64,000 bases of DNA, from assembly GCA_027485165.1 (NCBI GenBank), contig JAIXRN010000045.1:1-64000 (forward strand), given 5' to 3'. Below are positions 14,841 through 24,693 of this stretch, one piece after another. The notes beneath the pieces were generated by a model. That model was not told where the DNA came from, did not search any database, and saw nothing but the letters and a program-made list of their open reading frames with translations. The translations under genes were made by a program, and so were the position numbers. Numbering within the stretch: the stretch's first letter is position 1; the number at the start of each line of letters is the position of its first letter. The stretch is from Rubrivivax sp. (lineage in GTDB: Bacteria; Pseudomonadota; Gammaproteobacteria; Burkholderiales; Burkholderiaceae_C).

Positions 14841-15625
14841 AATTACCGCCGCATCCGGCTGGTCTGGACACCAGCAGCGCCCCTGCGGCCGAAGCGCACT
14901 GCTTCACCGACGCCGCTGCCGCCCAGATGGAACGGCTGGTCGCGGATTTCGGCCGCATGTACCGCGAACGCAACGACGCCCTGCAGGAAGTGGCGCGCGC
15001 CCACCACGACGCCCTGCTGCGCCTGGCGCGCGCGGCCGAGTTCCGCGACGACGACACCGGCGTGCACATCGTGCGCATGGGCTGGCTGGCCTGGGCCCTG
15101 GCGCTGCGCCTGGGCATGGACGAACGCCAGGCGCTGATGCTGCGTCAGGCCGCACCGATGCACGACGTGGGCAAGATCGGCATGCCCGACGCGGTGCTGA
15201 AGAAGCCCGGCAAGCTGACACCCGAAGAACGCGCGGTGATGAACGAACACCCACGCATGGGGGCCGACATCCTGGGCCGGTCGCGCATACCGCTGTTTCA
15301 GCTGGCGGCCGAAGTGGCCCTGGCGCACCACGAACGCTGGGACGGCAAGGGCTACCCCAGCGGGCTGGCGGGCGAAGCCATCCCGCTGTCGGGCCGCATC
15401 GTGGCCGTGGTCGACTTTTTCGACGCGCTGACCATGGACCGCTGCTACCGCCCGGCCCTGGCCGACGACGTGGCGCTGGACATGCTGCGCCAGGAACGCG
15501 GTGCCGCCTTCGACCCGCAGGTGGTGGACGCCTTTCTGGCGGCTGCCCCCGACATGCTGGCCCTGCGCGACCGCATCACGCGCGAACGGCCCGGGCTGGA
15601 AACGCTGGCGAGCCCGGACCTCTAG
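14837..15625 (+). CDS. HD-GYP domain cyclic-di-GMP phosphodiesterase
   Basis: A 262-residue protein that is mostly one HD-GYP domain. The metal-binding pair H109-D110 lies in PMHDVGKIGMPD, the downstream His residues in MNEHPRMGADIL and ALAHHERWDGKGYPSGL, and the GYP triad at 172-174. All residues expected for c-di-GMP hydrolysis are visible. The N-terminus is a short helix that could dock the upstream receiver. The start is GTG 14837, overlapping the receiver stop; longer frames run back inside that gene. Together with the GGDEF-EAL protein, this locus can both make and degrade c-di-GMP. Confidence 0.9.
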   Translation: MKLPPHPAGLDTSSAPAAEAHCFTDAAAAQMERLVADFGRMYRERNDALQEVARAHHDALLRLARAAEFRDDDTGVHIVRMGWLAWALALRLGMDERQALMLRQAAPMHDVGKIGMPDAVLKKPGKLTPEERAVMNEHPRMGADILGRSRIPLFQLAAEVALAHHERWDGKGYPSGLAGEAIPLSGRIVAVVDFFDALTMDRCYRPALADDVALDMLRQERGAAFDPQVVDAFLAAAPDMLALRDRITRERPGLETLASPDL

Positions 15626-15685
15626 GCCGTCCGCGCCCCGATGCCGCCCCTTCCCCTTCACATCTCTACATCCATTGGAACCGCG

Positions 15686-16516
15686 ATGACACCGACTACC
15701 CAGCCCCGCCCTTCCCCCGCCCGCCGGCTGGCTGGCCTGGCCGCCGTTCTGGCCGCTGGCCTGCTGGCCGCGGTGCCTGCCGCCCAGGCCGGCGCCGTGC
15801 AGGACCGCGTGCGCAGCGCCGGGCAAGTGAAGGTGTGCATCTGGCCCGACTACTACGGCATCAGCCTGCGGCACCCGCGCACACAGCAGCTGCAGGGGCT
15901 GGACATCGACCTGTCGGCGGAACTGGGCCGCGACCTGAAGCTGCCCGTGCAGTACGTCGATTCCTCGTTCCAGACCCTGGTGGACGACCTGAAGAACGAT
16001 CGCTGCGACGTGGCCATGTTTGCCATCGGCATGCTGCCGCAGCGCATGGCGGTGCTGGGTTTCACACGGCCCTACCTGCAAAGCGACATCTATGGCGTCA
16101 CCACCAAGGGCAGCCGCGTGGTGCAGCGCTGGGAAGACATCGACAAGCCCGGCGTGGCCGTGGCCGTGCAGGCTGGCACCTTCATGGAACCGGTGATGAC
16201 GGCAGCCCTGAAGCAGGCGCGCCTGGTGCGCGTGGCCCCGCCAGCCACGCGTGAACGCGAACTGGAAGCCGGCCGCGTGGACGTGTTCATGACCGACTAC
16301 CCCTACAGCCGCCGGCTGCTGGACAACGCCGACTGGGCGACGCTGATTTCCCCGCCATCGCCGTTCTACACCCTGCCCTACGCCTACGCGGTGAAGCCGG
16401 GCGATGAAGCCTGGCTGGCCCAGGTAGACGACTTCGTGGCCCGCATCCAGCGCGACGGGCGCCTGGCCGCTGCCACGAAGCGCCACGGCCTGGAAGCCAT
16501 CGTGCGGCTGAAGTGA
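15686..16516 (+). CDS. Periplasmic solute-binding protein, family 3
   Basis: A 276-residue protein with a signal peptide (RRLAGLAAVLAAGLLAAVPAAQA) and a family-3 (amino-acid type) binding fold: KVCIWPDYYGIS, LQGLDIDLSAELGRDLKLPVQYV, LKNDRCDVAMFAIGMLPQR, GFTRPYLQSDIYGV. No ABC permease or ATPase is nearby. The stop overlaps the GTG start of a membrane histidine kinase (GTGA), so it more likely delivers ligand to, or senses for, that kinase than feeds a transporter. The start is ATG 15686; the upstream part of the frame is not signal-like. Confidence 0.85.
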   Translation: MTPTTQPRPSPARRLAGLAAVLAAGLLAAVPAAQAGAVQDRVRSAGQVKVCIWPDYYGISLRHPRTQQLQGLDIDLSAELGRDLKLPVQYVDSSFQTLVDDLKNDRCDVAMFAIGMLPQRMAVLGFTRPYLQSDIYGVTTKGSRVVQRWEDIDKPGVAVAVQAGTFMEPVMTAALKQARLVRVAPPATRERELEAGRVDVFMTDYPYSRRLLDNADWATLISPPSPFYTLPYAYAVKPGDEAWLAQVDDFVARIQRDGRLAAATKRHGLEAIVRLK

Positions 16517-19035
16517 GTCCCCTGCCCCCGCTGGCCGCGCTGCCGCACCAGCAGCGCCGGTCGCGGCGCTGGGTGCCGCTGGCGGCCGGGGCCTTGCTGC
16601 TGCTGGCCGTGCTGGCCGCTTTGCTGCTGCTGGGCCTGCACGAACGCCGCCAGGACGAAACCCGGGCCCTGGACCGCAGCGAACTGATGGCCCGCGTGCT
16701 GGCCGACAGTGCCACGCGCAATGTCGAAGCCGCTGCTCTGGCCGCTGCCACGCTGGCCGAACTGCTGGCGCGTGGCGTGGCCGCCGACAGCCCGGAGATG
16801 CGTGCAGCCCTGGCACAGACGCTGGTGAACCTGCCCTTCCTGCGCGGCATCGGCCTAGTCGACTCGCTGGGGCAGGTGATCGGCAGCAACGTGCCGGCTG
16901 AGGTTGGCCAGACGGTACGCATCGACGCCCTGGGCGTGCTGCCCGACAACGGGCGCGACCGCCTGGGCCCGGTGGTGTCGGCCCGCAGCCTGAGCGACCT
17001 GGACGCCAGCCGCCCCGCGGCGGCAGCGCCCGCTGGCGTGGGTTTCCTGCCGCTGCTGCGCCGGGTGGCCATGCCGCAGGGCGGCCCGCTGCTGGTGGTG
17101 GTGCAGATCAACCCGCAGGCCTTTGCCACCTTTCAGCAGCTGTTGCTGAACGACAAACAGTTCGACGCGGCGCTCGTCAGCTACGAAGGCCGCTTGGTGG
17201 CAGCCACGTCCGGCGTGCTGCGCCAGGCCGGTGAGAGCCTGACCCCGCTGCCGCCCTTCAGCCAGTTCCTGCCGCGGCTGGAACAGGGCCGCTGGCAGGG
17301 CGACGGCCTGCGCACCGGCGTGCAACTGGGGGCCTTTCGCACGTCGGCCAGCCGGCCACTGCTGGTGATCGTGGAAACTGGCCTGGACGCCGTGCAGGCC
17401 CAGGGCCGCGCGCGTGAACGTGGCCTGGCGCTGGCGGCGCTGGTCGCAGCAAGCCTGATCGTCGGCAGCAGCCTGCTGTGGCTGCGCTACATCCTGGCGC
17501 GCGAAGCAACGCGGCGCGAACTCGACCGCGCACAGCACGAAGTGGCGCGCAGCGAGAGGGCGCTGAGCATCACCATCAAGAGCCTGCAGGAACTGATCTT
17601 CCGCAGCGACGCCCAGGGCCGCCTGAACTTCGTCAATGAACGCTGGACCGCCATCACCGGCCTGGAACCCGGCAGCGCCCTGGGCACCACCCTGGCCGAC
17701 CGTGCGCCAGCGGCAGAAAAGGCGGCCGTGCAGGCGCTGTTTGCCGAGCACACCGACAGCAGCCTGCGCCGCGCGCAGGTGGTGCTGGTGGACGTGGCCG
17801 GGGAAGAGCGCTGGTTCGACGTGGCCGTGATGCCGCTGCAGCAGGAAGGACGGCTGGTGGGCTTTGCCGGCAGCGCCATCGACGTGACCGCGCGCACCGT
17901 GGCCCAGCGCGCGCTGCAGGCCCAGCTGGCCTTCACGGGGCAGCTGATGGAAGTCAGCCCCTTGCCCAAGTCGGTGGTGGACGTACAGCGCCGTTACGTC
18001 GTCGTCAACCGCGCCTGGGAAGACTTCACCGGCCGCCAGCGCAGCGACGTGGTGGGCCGCCCGGTGGGCAGCCACCTGCCGGCTGACCAGCAGGCCTTGC
18101 ACGAGGCGCAGGACCAGCGGATGCTGGCCAGCGGCCAGCCGCAGCGCTATGAGGCCGTGGTGCAGCACCGCGACGGCACGCCGCGCGACGTGGTCATCAA
18201 CAAGCTGCTGCTGCCCGGGGCCGATGGGCAGCCGCTGGGCATCCTGTCGGTCATCGTGGACGTGACCGAGTTCCGTAACGCCGAACGCGCCACCCGAGAG
18301 GCCCGCGACGCAGCCGAAAGCAACCTGCGCGCGAAGTCGGAATTCATCGCCAACATCAGCCACGAACTGCGTACGCCGCTGCAGTCGATCATCGGGTTTT
18401 CCGAACTTGGGCAGATGCGCAGCCGCGAACAGGCGCGCCTGGCGGCCATGTTCCAGGACATCCACGGCGCCGGCCAGCGCATGCTGGGCCTGGTGAACGA
18501 CCTGCTGGACCTGGCCAAGATCGAAAGCAACATGGGTACCGTGCACCTGGAACGCAGCGACCTGCGCCCGCTGCTGCAGGCCGTGGTGCGTGAACTGGGC
18601 CCGCTGTTGCTGCAGCGCGGGCTGCAGGCGAACATGCAGCTGCCGGGCACGCCGCTGCTGGCCAAGGTCGACACCCTGCGCCTGGCCCAGGTTCTGCGCA
18701 ACCTGCTGGCCAACGCCATCAAGTTCTCGCCGCCGCAAGGCGTCATCGACGTGCTGGCCGAGCGCTACGACGACGACGAACTGTGCATCCGCGTGGCCGA
18801 CCGCGGCCCGGGTGTGCCCGAGGCCGAACTGGAGGCGATCTTCGAACCCTTCGTGCAGAGCAGCCAGACCAAGGACGGATCGGGCGGCACCGGGCTGGGC
18901 CTGGCCATCTGCCGCAAGATCGTCCATGCCCACGGGGGCAGCATCACGGCCGACAACCGGCCAGGCGGTGGTGCCGTGTTCAGCGTGTGGCTGCCAGCGG
19001 GCGGCACGGCGCCGACGCGGCCGGCACCGCTCTAG
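16513..19035 (+). CDS. Membrane sensor histidine kinase with two PAS domains
   Basis: An 840-residue kinase. A membrane span at about 20-42, a periplasmic sensing domain at about 43-295, a second span at about 297-318, then two PAS domains (SLQELIFRSDAQGRLNFVNERW and a second around VVVNRAWEDFTGR). The HisKA domain has H617 in NISHELRTPLQ, and the HATPase has the N box LANAIKFSP, G1 ADRGPGVP and G2 GTGLGLAI. No receiver is attached. Start GTG 16513 overlaps the solute-binding protein stop. It probably senses the ligand carried by that protein and phosphorylates the nearby REC-HPt or lone receiver. Confidence 0.9.
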   Translation: MSPLPPLAALPHQQRRSRRWVPLAAGALLLLAVLAALLLLGLHERRQDETRALDRSELMARVLADSATRNVEAAALAAATLAELLARGVAADSPEMRAALAQTLVNLPFLRGIGLVDSLGQVIGSNVPAEVGQTVRIDALGVLPDNGRDRLGPVVSARSLSDLDASRPAAAAPAGVGFLPLLRRVAMPQGGPLLVVVQINPQAFATFQQLLLNDKQFDAALVSYEGRLVAATSGVLRQAGESLTPLPPFSQFLPRLEQGRWQGDGLRTGVQLGAFRTSASRPLLVIVETGLDAVQAQGRARERGLALAALVAASLIVGSSLLWLRYILAREATRRELDRAQHEVARSERALSITIKSLQELIFRSDAQGRLNFVNERWTAITGLEPGSALGTTLADRAPAAEKAAVQALFAEHTDSSLRRAQVVLVDVAGEERWFDVAVMPLQQEGRLVGFAGSAIDVTARTVAQRALQAQLAFTGQLMEVSPLPKSVVDVQRRYVVVNRAWEDFTGRQRSDVVGRPVGSHLPADQQALHEAQDQRMLASGQPQRYEAVVQHRDGTPRDVVINKLLLPGADGQPLGILSVIVDVTEFRNAERATREARDAAESNLRAKSEFIANISHELRTPLQSIIGFSELGQMRSREQARLAAMFQDIHGAGQRMLGLVNDLLDLAKIESNMGTVHLERSDLRPLLQAVVRELGPLLLQRGLQANMQLPGTPLLAKVDTLRLAQVLRNLLANAIKFSPPQGVIDVLAERYDDDELCIRVADRGPGVPEAELEAIFEPFVQSSQTKDGSGGTGLGLAICRKIVHAHGGSITADNRPGGGAVFSVWLPAGGTAPTRPAPL

Positions 19036-19050
19036 GCGCGAAGCTCACGC

Positions 19051-19089
19051 ACGGCCTTCAGGTACGGCCTTCAGGCACGGTCTTCAGAC
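19051..19089. repeat. Three 13-bp tandem repeats between convergent genes
   Basis: Units acggccttcaggt, acggccttcaggc and acggtcttcagac lie head to tail in the 74-bp gap between the kinase and glgA stops. No terminator-like hairpin is evident. Such short arrays can vary in copy number by slippage. Confidence 0.6.
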
Positions 19090-19109
19090 AAGACCCTCAG
19101 CAACCATCC

Positions 19110-20567
19110 TCAGGCCGCAGGGCTGCGCAAGCTGGCGTACAGGTCCAGGTAGGCGCGCGCCGGGCCGGCCCAGCCCAGGGGCTGGCCCATGGCACTGCGC
19201 ATCAGGCCGTGCCAGGTGTCGGCGTTTTGGTAGGCGGCCAGCGCCCGGCGCACACAGCGTTCGAAGGCCGCCGGCACCGCCAGGTCGAACACAAAGCCGG
19301 TGGCACGTCCGCTGGCCAGGGTGGCTGGGTCGGCGTCGATCACCGTGTCGGCCAGGCCGCCCACACGCCGCACCAGCGGCAGGGTGCCGTAGCGCAGGCC
19401 GTACATCTGCGTCAGCCCGCAGGGTTCGAAGCGCGATGGCACGGCAATCACGTCGGCCCCGGCCACCAGCCGGTGCGCGCGCGCTTCGTCGTAGCCCATG
19501 AACACGTGCACGCGGCCCGGGTGGGCCTGCTGCGCCATGCGGAAGGCGGCTTCCAGCGCCGGCTCGCCCGTGCCCTGCACGGCAAACTGCACGCCGGCCG
19601 AGATAAGTTCCGGCATCGCCGCCAGCACCAGGTCCAGGCCCTTTTGCGCCGTCAGCCGGCTCACCACCGTCAGCAGCAGAGCGTCGTCATCGGGCTGCAG
19701 CCCCAGTTCCGCCTGCAGCGCACGCTTGCAGTCGCGCTTGCCTTGCAGGCGTTCGACGTCATAGCGGGTGGCGATGGCAGGGTCGGTGGCGGGGTTCCAC
19801 AACGCGTCGTCGATGCCGTTCAGGATGCCCAGCACCTGTTTGCCGCGTTCGCGGATCACGCCGTCCAGCCCGCAGCCGAACTCGTGCGTGGCGATCTCGC
19901 GTGCGTAGTTCGGGCTGACGGTGGTGACGCGCGTGGCGAACTTCAGCCCGGCTTTCATGAAGCTGAGCTGGCCGTGATATTCCAGGCCTGCAGCCGACAG
20001 CAGCCGCGTGGCCACGCCCAGCAGCGCCCAGTCGGGCATCGGAAACAGGCCCTGGAAGGCCAGGTTGTGCACCGTGAACACGCTGGACGCCGGCGTGGGC
20101 AGGTGTTCGGCCATGTAGGCGCAGGCCATGGCAGCGTGCCAGTCGTGCGCGTGCACCACGTCCGGGGCCCACATGGGGTCGGCGTCTTCGGCGGCCAGGT
20201 GCGCGGCCACCCAGCCCAGCAGGGCGAAGCGCTGCAGGTTGTCGGGCCATTCCTCGCCCTGGCTGTTCTGGTACGGGCTGCCGCCGCGCTTGTACAGATA
20301 GGGGGCGTCGATCACGTAAACCGGCAGCTTGGTGCCAGGCATGCGCGCCAGCAGCAGCCGCACCCGCAAGGCACCAAAGCACGAGCCGATGTCGATCACC
20401 GTGCGCGCGCCCAGCACGCTTTCCATCACCGCCGGCAGCCCTGGCAGCAGCAGCCGCACGTCGGCGCCTTGCTCCGCCAGCGCCACCGGCAGTGCCGCCA
20501 CCACGTCGGCCAGGCCGCCCGTCTTCACCAGCGGGAAGACTTCGGCCGCTACATGAAGAATCTTCAC
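19110..20567 (-). CDS. glgA: Glycogen synthase
   Basis: A 485-residue bacterial glycogen synthase (GT5), which transfers glucose from ADP-glucose to the non-reducing end of an alpha-1,4-glucan. It has the N-terminal ADP-glucose loop [30 protein letters not shown], and the C-terminal [18 protein letters not shown] and GGLADTV motifs. Length is normal for the family. Start GTG 20567 overlaps the glgC stop (GTGA), so the two are translationally coupled and run away from the glgP operon. Confidence 0.95.
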   Translation of the reverse strand: MKILHVAAEVFPLVKTGGLADVVAALPVALAEQGADVRLLLPGLPAVMESVLGARTVIDIGSCFGALRVRLLLARMPGTKLPVYVIDAPYLYKRGGSPYQNSQGEEWPDNLQRFALLGWVAAHLAAEDADPMWAPDVVHAHDWHAAMACAYMAEHLPTPASSVFTVHNLAFQGLFPMPDWALLGVATRLLSAAGLEYHGQLSFMKAGLKFATRVTTVSPNYAREIATHEFGCGLDGVIRERGKQVLGILNGIDDALWNPATDPAIATRYDVERLQGKRDCKRALQAELGLQPDDDALLLTVVSRLTAQKGLDLVLAAMPELISAGVQFAVQGTGEPALEAAFRMAQQAHPGRVHVFMGYDEARAHRLVAGADVIAVPSRFEPCGLTQMYGLRYGTLPLVRRVGGLADTVIDADPATLASGRATGFVFDLAVPAAFERCVRRALAAYQNADTWHGLMRSAMGQPLGWAGPARAYLDLYASLRSPAA

Positions 20568-21856
20568 GTCGCGTTGTCGTAGGTGTTGGGGCGCAGCATG
20601 TCGCGGGTGACCAGGGTGATGCCGGAATCGGTGCGGTGAAAGCGCGCCGCGTCGGCAGCAGCGTCTTCGCCGATCACCATGCCGTCCGGGATGTGGCAGT
20701 CGCGGTCGATCACCGCACGGGTGATGCGCGCGCCGCGGCCCACCTGCACGCCGGGCAGCACCACCGACCAGTTGACCTGGGCATGGGAATGCACCCGCAC
20801 ATTGGAAAACAGCGTCGAACGGAAGACCGAGCCCGACACGATGCAGCCGCCAGAGACCAGCGATTCAATGGCCATGCCGCGGCGGTCGGGTTCGTTGTGC
20901 ACGAACTTCGCGGGCGGCAGCTGGGGTTGGTAGGTCCAGATCGGCCAGTTGGTGTCGTACAGGTTCAGCAGAGGGTCGGTGGCGGTCAGGTCGATGTTGG
21001 CGTCCCAGTACGCATCGATCGTGCCCACGTCACGCCAGTACGGCGGCTGGCCGATCTTGCCGCCCACGCAGCTCAGCTCGAACGGGTGGGCCACGGCCAG
21101 GCCAGCCTTCACCAGGCGCGGGATGATGTCCTTGCCGAAATCGTGGCTCGACGTCGGGTCGTTCATGTCGCGTTCCAGTTCGCGATATAGAAAGCGCGCA
21201 TTGAAGATGTAGATGCCCATGCTGGCCAGGCAGCGGCCGGGCTTGCCGTGCATCTCTGGCGGCTCGGGCGGCTTTTCGACGAAGTCGACGATGCGGCGGT
21301 CTCCGTCCACGGCCATCACGCCGAAGGCTTTGGCCTCTTCACGGTCGACTTCGATGCAGCCGACCGTGCATTCGCTGCCGAACTGCCGGTGCAGGGCCAC
21401 GTGGTCAGCCAGCATCACGGCGTAGTTCTGCTTGTAGATGTGGTCGCCGGCCAGCACCACCACGTAGTCGGCGCGGTAGGCAGCCAGGATGTCCTGGTTC
21501 TGGTAGACGGCGTCGGCCGTGCCGCGGTACCAGCTTTCTTCGTCCACCCGCTGCTGCGCGGGCAGCAGGTCGACGAATTCGTTCATCTCGCTTTTCAGGA
21601 AAGCCCAGCCGCGCTGCAGGTGGCGCAGCAGGCTGTGGCTCTTGTACTGGGTGATGACGCCGATGCGGCGGATGCCGCTGTTCATGCAGTTCGACAGTGC
21701 GAAGTCGACGATGCGGAACTTGCCCCCGAAGTAGACCGCCGGTTTGGCACGGCTGTCGGTGAGGTTCTTCAGCCGGCTGCCGCGCCCGCCGGCCAGCACC
21801 AGGGCCACGGCCCGCCGGGGCAGGTCGAAGCTCTGGGCCAAGTCTGTCGATTTCAT
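20564..21856 (-). CDS. glgC: Glucose-1-phosphate adenylyltransferase
   Basis: A 430-residue ADP-glucose pyrophosphorylase, the committed step of bacterial glycogen synthesis. The nucleotide loop [15 protein letters not shown], the [20 protein letters not shown] segment, the catalytic [16 protein letters not shown] and the C-terminal left-handed beta-helix repeats are present. It begins at ATG 21856 behind a good AGGAG ribosome site and is followed directly by glgA. Allosteric control by glycolytic intermediates is usual in the family, but the effector cannot be told from the sequence. Confidence 0.95.
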   Translation of the reverse strand: MKSTDLAQSFDLPRRAVALVLAGGRGSRLKNLTDSRAKPAVYFGGKFRIVDFALSNCMNSGIRRIGVITQYKSHSLLRHLQRGWAFLKSEMNEFVDLLPAQQRVDEESWYRGTADAVYQNQDILAAYRADYVVVLAGDHIYKQNYAVMLADHVALHRQFGSECTVGCIEVDREEAKAFGVMAVDGDRRIVDFVEKPPEPPEMHGKPGRCLASMGIYIFNARFLYRELERDMNDPTSSHDFGKDIIPRLVKAGLAVAHPFELSCVGGKIGQPPYWRDVGTIDAYWDANIDLTATDPLLNLYDTNWPIWTYQPQLPPAKFVHNEPDRRGMAIESLVSGGCIVSGSVFRSTLFSNVRVHSHAQVNWSVVLPGVQVGRGARITRAVIDRDCHIPDGMVIGEDAAADAARFHRTDSGITLVTRDMLRPNTYDNAT

Positions 21857-22183
21857 CTTGTCTCCTGATCGGTCGGGTCGTGCAAGAAAGTTACAGTACC
21901 GCAGCGGCTATTCCAGGCCTATGCCAGGACTTCAGCTGATAGAAATGACTTCAAAGAAACCGCGTAAGCATCTGACGGAAAACACGTTTTTGAATTCTGT
22001 TGATCCATCGATCATCGCCATTCAGTCAAACCTGTAGCTAAACTACATAAACTGTCTGCGCCAGCGGGTTGACCGGCTACCCCGCCGTGCCAGACACTGG
22101 CCCGACCGTACCGGCGCATTGCCAGCGTGGCACGCTGTCTGCAAGCCCTGTTCCGCCATTCGCTTTCGTCACCGCACAGCACC
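21857..22183. promoter_or_regulatory. Divergent promoter region of the two glycogen operons
   Basis: These 327 bp separate glgC and glgP. Bases about 21880-22055 are notably AT-rich, including caaagaaaccgcgtaagc, a cacgtttttgaattctgtt tract, and the short inverted repeat tgtag-ctaaa-ctaca near 22032-22046. Both promoters should be here. I cannot assign exact -35/-10 boxes. A longer in-frame start for glgP at 22127 is possible but less family-like. Confidence 0.55.
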
Positions 22184-24649
22184 ATGAACAACCCTGTCCA
22201 AACCCCGCCGCTGGCCGAAGCCAGCACCGCCGCCCTGGACCGCCACCTGCTGGCCACGGTCGGCACGGCGCCCGGCGTGGCCACGCGCACGGACATCATG
22301 CACGCCGTGGCCCAGATCGCGCGAGAGGCGTTGTCCCGACGGTGGGTCAAAGGCGACAGTGCCGACCGCGCCGCCAAGGCCCGGCGGGTGTACTACCTGT
22401 CGATGGAATTCCTGATCGGCCGAACCCTGGGCAACGCGCTGCACGCGCTGGACCTGCAGCACGACATGGCCCAGGCGGCGCAAACGCATGCCACCGCGCT
22501 GGAAGACGTGGCTGGCACCGAAGCCGACGCCGCCCTGGGCAACGGCGGCCTGGGCCGGCTGGCGGCCTGCTTCCTGGACAGCATGGCCACGTTGGGCCTG
22601 CCGTCTTTCGGCTATGGCATCCGCTACGAATTCGGCATGTTCGCGCAAACCATCCAGAGCGGCCGCCAGGTCGAATACCCCGACCCCTGGCTGGTGGACG
22701 GCACGCCCTGGGAATTCCCGCGCCCGGGTGTGGGCTACCCGGTGCGCTTTGGCGGCTGGGTGGAACAAGCCGCCCTGCCCGGCCAGCCGCCAGTCTGGCG
22801 CCATGCGGGCGAAGTCAGCGCCAAGGCTTTCGACATGGTGATCCCCGGCCACGGCACCGAACGCGTCAGTACGCTGCGGCTGTGGAAGGCGTCGGCCCCG
22901 GCGCACATCGACCTGGCGGCCTTCAACAGCGGCGACTACGCCCGCGCGGCCGAATTCAAGAACCAGTTCGAAAACATCAGCTGGGTGCTGTACCCCAACG
23001 ACAGCACGCCCGCCGGGCGCGAACTGCGGCTGCGGCAGGAATACTTCTTCACCAGCGCGTCGATCCAGGACATCCTGGCCCGCCACCTGGCCGAGCACGG
23101 CACGCTGGCCAACCTGTCGGACAAGGTCGCCATCCACCTGAACGACACCCACCCCGCCATCGGAGTGGCCGAATTGATGCGCCTGCTGGTGGACGAGCAG
23201 GGCTTCAGCTGGGCCGCCGCCTGGGCGCAGACGCAGAAGGTCTTCAGCTACACCAATCACACGCTGATGCCCGAAGCCCTGGAAACCTGGCCCGTGGCGC
23301 TGATGCAGCAGGTGCTGCCGCGGCATCTGGAAATCATTTTCCGCATCAACCACGACTTCCTGGTGCTGGCCGCCAGCGTGCGCCCGGGCGACGACGGCTT
23401 CCTGCGCCGCCTGTCGCTGATCGACGAAAGCGGCGAACGGCGCGTGCGCATGGCGCACCTGTCGATCGTCGGCAGCCACAAGGTCAACGGTGTCTCGGCC
23501 CTGCATTCCGACCTGCTGGTGCAGACCATCTTCAGCGACTTCGCCGCCATCTGGCCCGACCGCTTCACCAACATGACCAACGGCGTCACGCCGCGCCGCT
23601 GGCTGGCGCAGGCCAACCCGGGGCTGGCCGCGCTGCTGGACGCGCGCATCGGCCCGGCCTGGCGTCTGCAGCTGGACGAGCTGAAGAAGATCGCCCCGCT
23701 GGCCGACAGCAGCGACTTCCGCCGCCAGTTCATGGCCGTGAAGCTGGCCAACAAGGCCCGGCTGGCCGCGCACATCGAAGCCAGCACCGGCGTGAAGGTC
23801 GACCCTGCCAGCCTGTTCGATGTGCAGGTCAAGCGCATCCACGAATACAAGCGCCAGCTGCTGAACGTGCTGCAGGTGGTGGCGCGCTACCAGGCCATCT
23901 GCGCCAACCCGGGCGCGGACTGGGTGCCGCGCACCGTCATCTTCGCCGGCAAGGCGGCTTCCAGCTACGTGACGGCGAAAAACGTCATCCGGCTCATCCA
24001 CGACGTGGGCAGCGTCATCAACGACGACCCGCGCGTGGCCGGGCGGCTGAAGATGGTGTTCATCCCGAACTACGGCGTTTCGGTGGCCGAAGTCATCATG
24101 CCCGGGGCCGACTTGTCGGAACAGATCAGCACCGCCGGCACCGAAGCCAGCGGCACCGGCAACATGAAGCTGGCGCTGAACGGCGCGCTGACCATCGGCA
24201 CTGACGACGGCGCGAACATCGAAATCCGCCAGCAGGTGGGCGACGACAACATCTTCATCTTCGGCCTCAGTGCCGCGGAAGTGGCGGCCGAGCGCGCCTC
24301 CGGCTACCAGCCGATGCGCATCTACGAATCGCACCCGGCAGTGAAGGCCGTGCTGGACGCCATCGGCGGCGGCGCCTTCAGCCCTGAAGAACCCGGCCGC
24401 TACCGCGCGCTGGTCGATTCGCTGCTGTGGGGCGGCGACCACTACCTGCTGCTGGCCGACTTCGACGGCTACTCCGCAGCGCAGGCGCGCGTGGACGCGC
24501 TCTACCGCGACCCGCAAGCCTGGGCGCGCAAGGCGATCGCGAATGTGGCGGGCATGGGCTTTTTCTCGTCCGACCGCACGATCGCCGAATACGCGCAGCA
24601 GGTCTGGGGCATCCAGCCGCAGCGCAGCGCGCCGCCGGCCCTGGGTTGA
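22184..24649 (+). CDS. glgP: Glycogen/maltodextrin phosphorylase
   Basis: An 821-residue GT35 phosphorylase, which releases glucose-1-phosphate from alpha-1,4-glucan ends. The pyridoxal-phosphate lysine lies in [20 protein letters not shown] and is followed by [32 protein letters not shown] and [13 protein letters not shown] are also present. Length is normal. ATG 22184 (MNNPVQTPP) is chosen; the longer frame from 22127 adds residues not typical of the family. It is the first gene of glgP-glgB-glgX-malQ. Confidence 0.95.
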   Translation: MNNPVQTPPLAEASTAALDRHLLATVGTAPGVATRTDIMHAVAQIAREALSRRWVKGDSADRAAKARRVYYLSMEFLIGRTLGNALHALDLQHDMAQAAQTHATALEDVAGTEADAALGNGGLGRLAACFLDSMATLGLPSFGYGIRYEFGMFAQTIQSGRQVEYPDPWLVDGTPWEFPRPGVGYPVRFGGWVEQAALPGQPPVWRHAGEVSAKAFDMVIPGHGTERVSTLRLWKASAPAHIDLAAFNSGDYARAAEFKNQFENISWVLYPNDSTPAGRELRLRQEYFFTSASIQDILARHLAEHGTLANLSDKVAIHLNDTHPAIGVAELMRLLVDEQGFSWAAAWAQTQKVFSYTNHTLMPEALETWPVALMQQVLPRHLEIIFRINHDFLVLAASVRPGDDGFLRRLSLIDESGERRVRMAHLSIVGSHKVNGVSALHSDLLVQTIFSDFAAIWPDRFTNMTNGVTPRRWLAQANPGLAALLDARIGPAWRLQLDELKKIAPLADSSDFRRQFMAVKLANKARLAAHIEASTGVKVDPASLFDVQVKRIHEYKRQLLNVLQVVARYQAICANPGADWVPRTVIFAGKAASSYVTAKNVIRLIHDVGSVINDDPRVAGRLKMVFIPNYGVSVAEVIMPGADLSEQISTAGTEASGTGNMKLALNGALTIGTDDGANIEIRQQVGDDNIFIFGLSAAEVAAERASGYQPMRIYESHPAVKAVLDAIGGGAFSPEEPGRYRALVDSLLWGGDHYLLLADFDGYSAAQARVDALYRDPQAWARKAIANVAGMGFFSSDRTIAEYAQQVWGIQPQRSAPPALG

Positions 24650-24693
24650 CCTGGCCCCGTGCGCGCGCCCCCGGCCGCGACAATGCCCCCACG

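Noticed and set aside
15686..16516. Amino-acid ABC importer component
   Set aside because: No permease or ATPase is nearby and the gene is coupled to a histidine kinase, so a sensing role is more likely.
22031..22046. tgtag-ctaaa-ctaca as a defined operator for the glycogen operons
   Set aside because: Five-base arms are too short to separate from chance in an AT-rich stretch; it is mentioned only as part of the promoter region.
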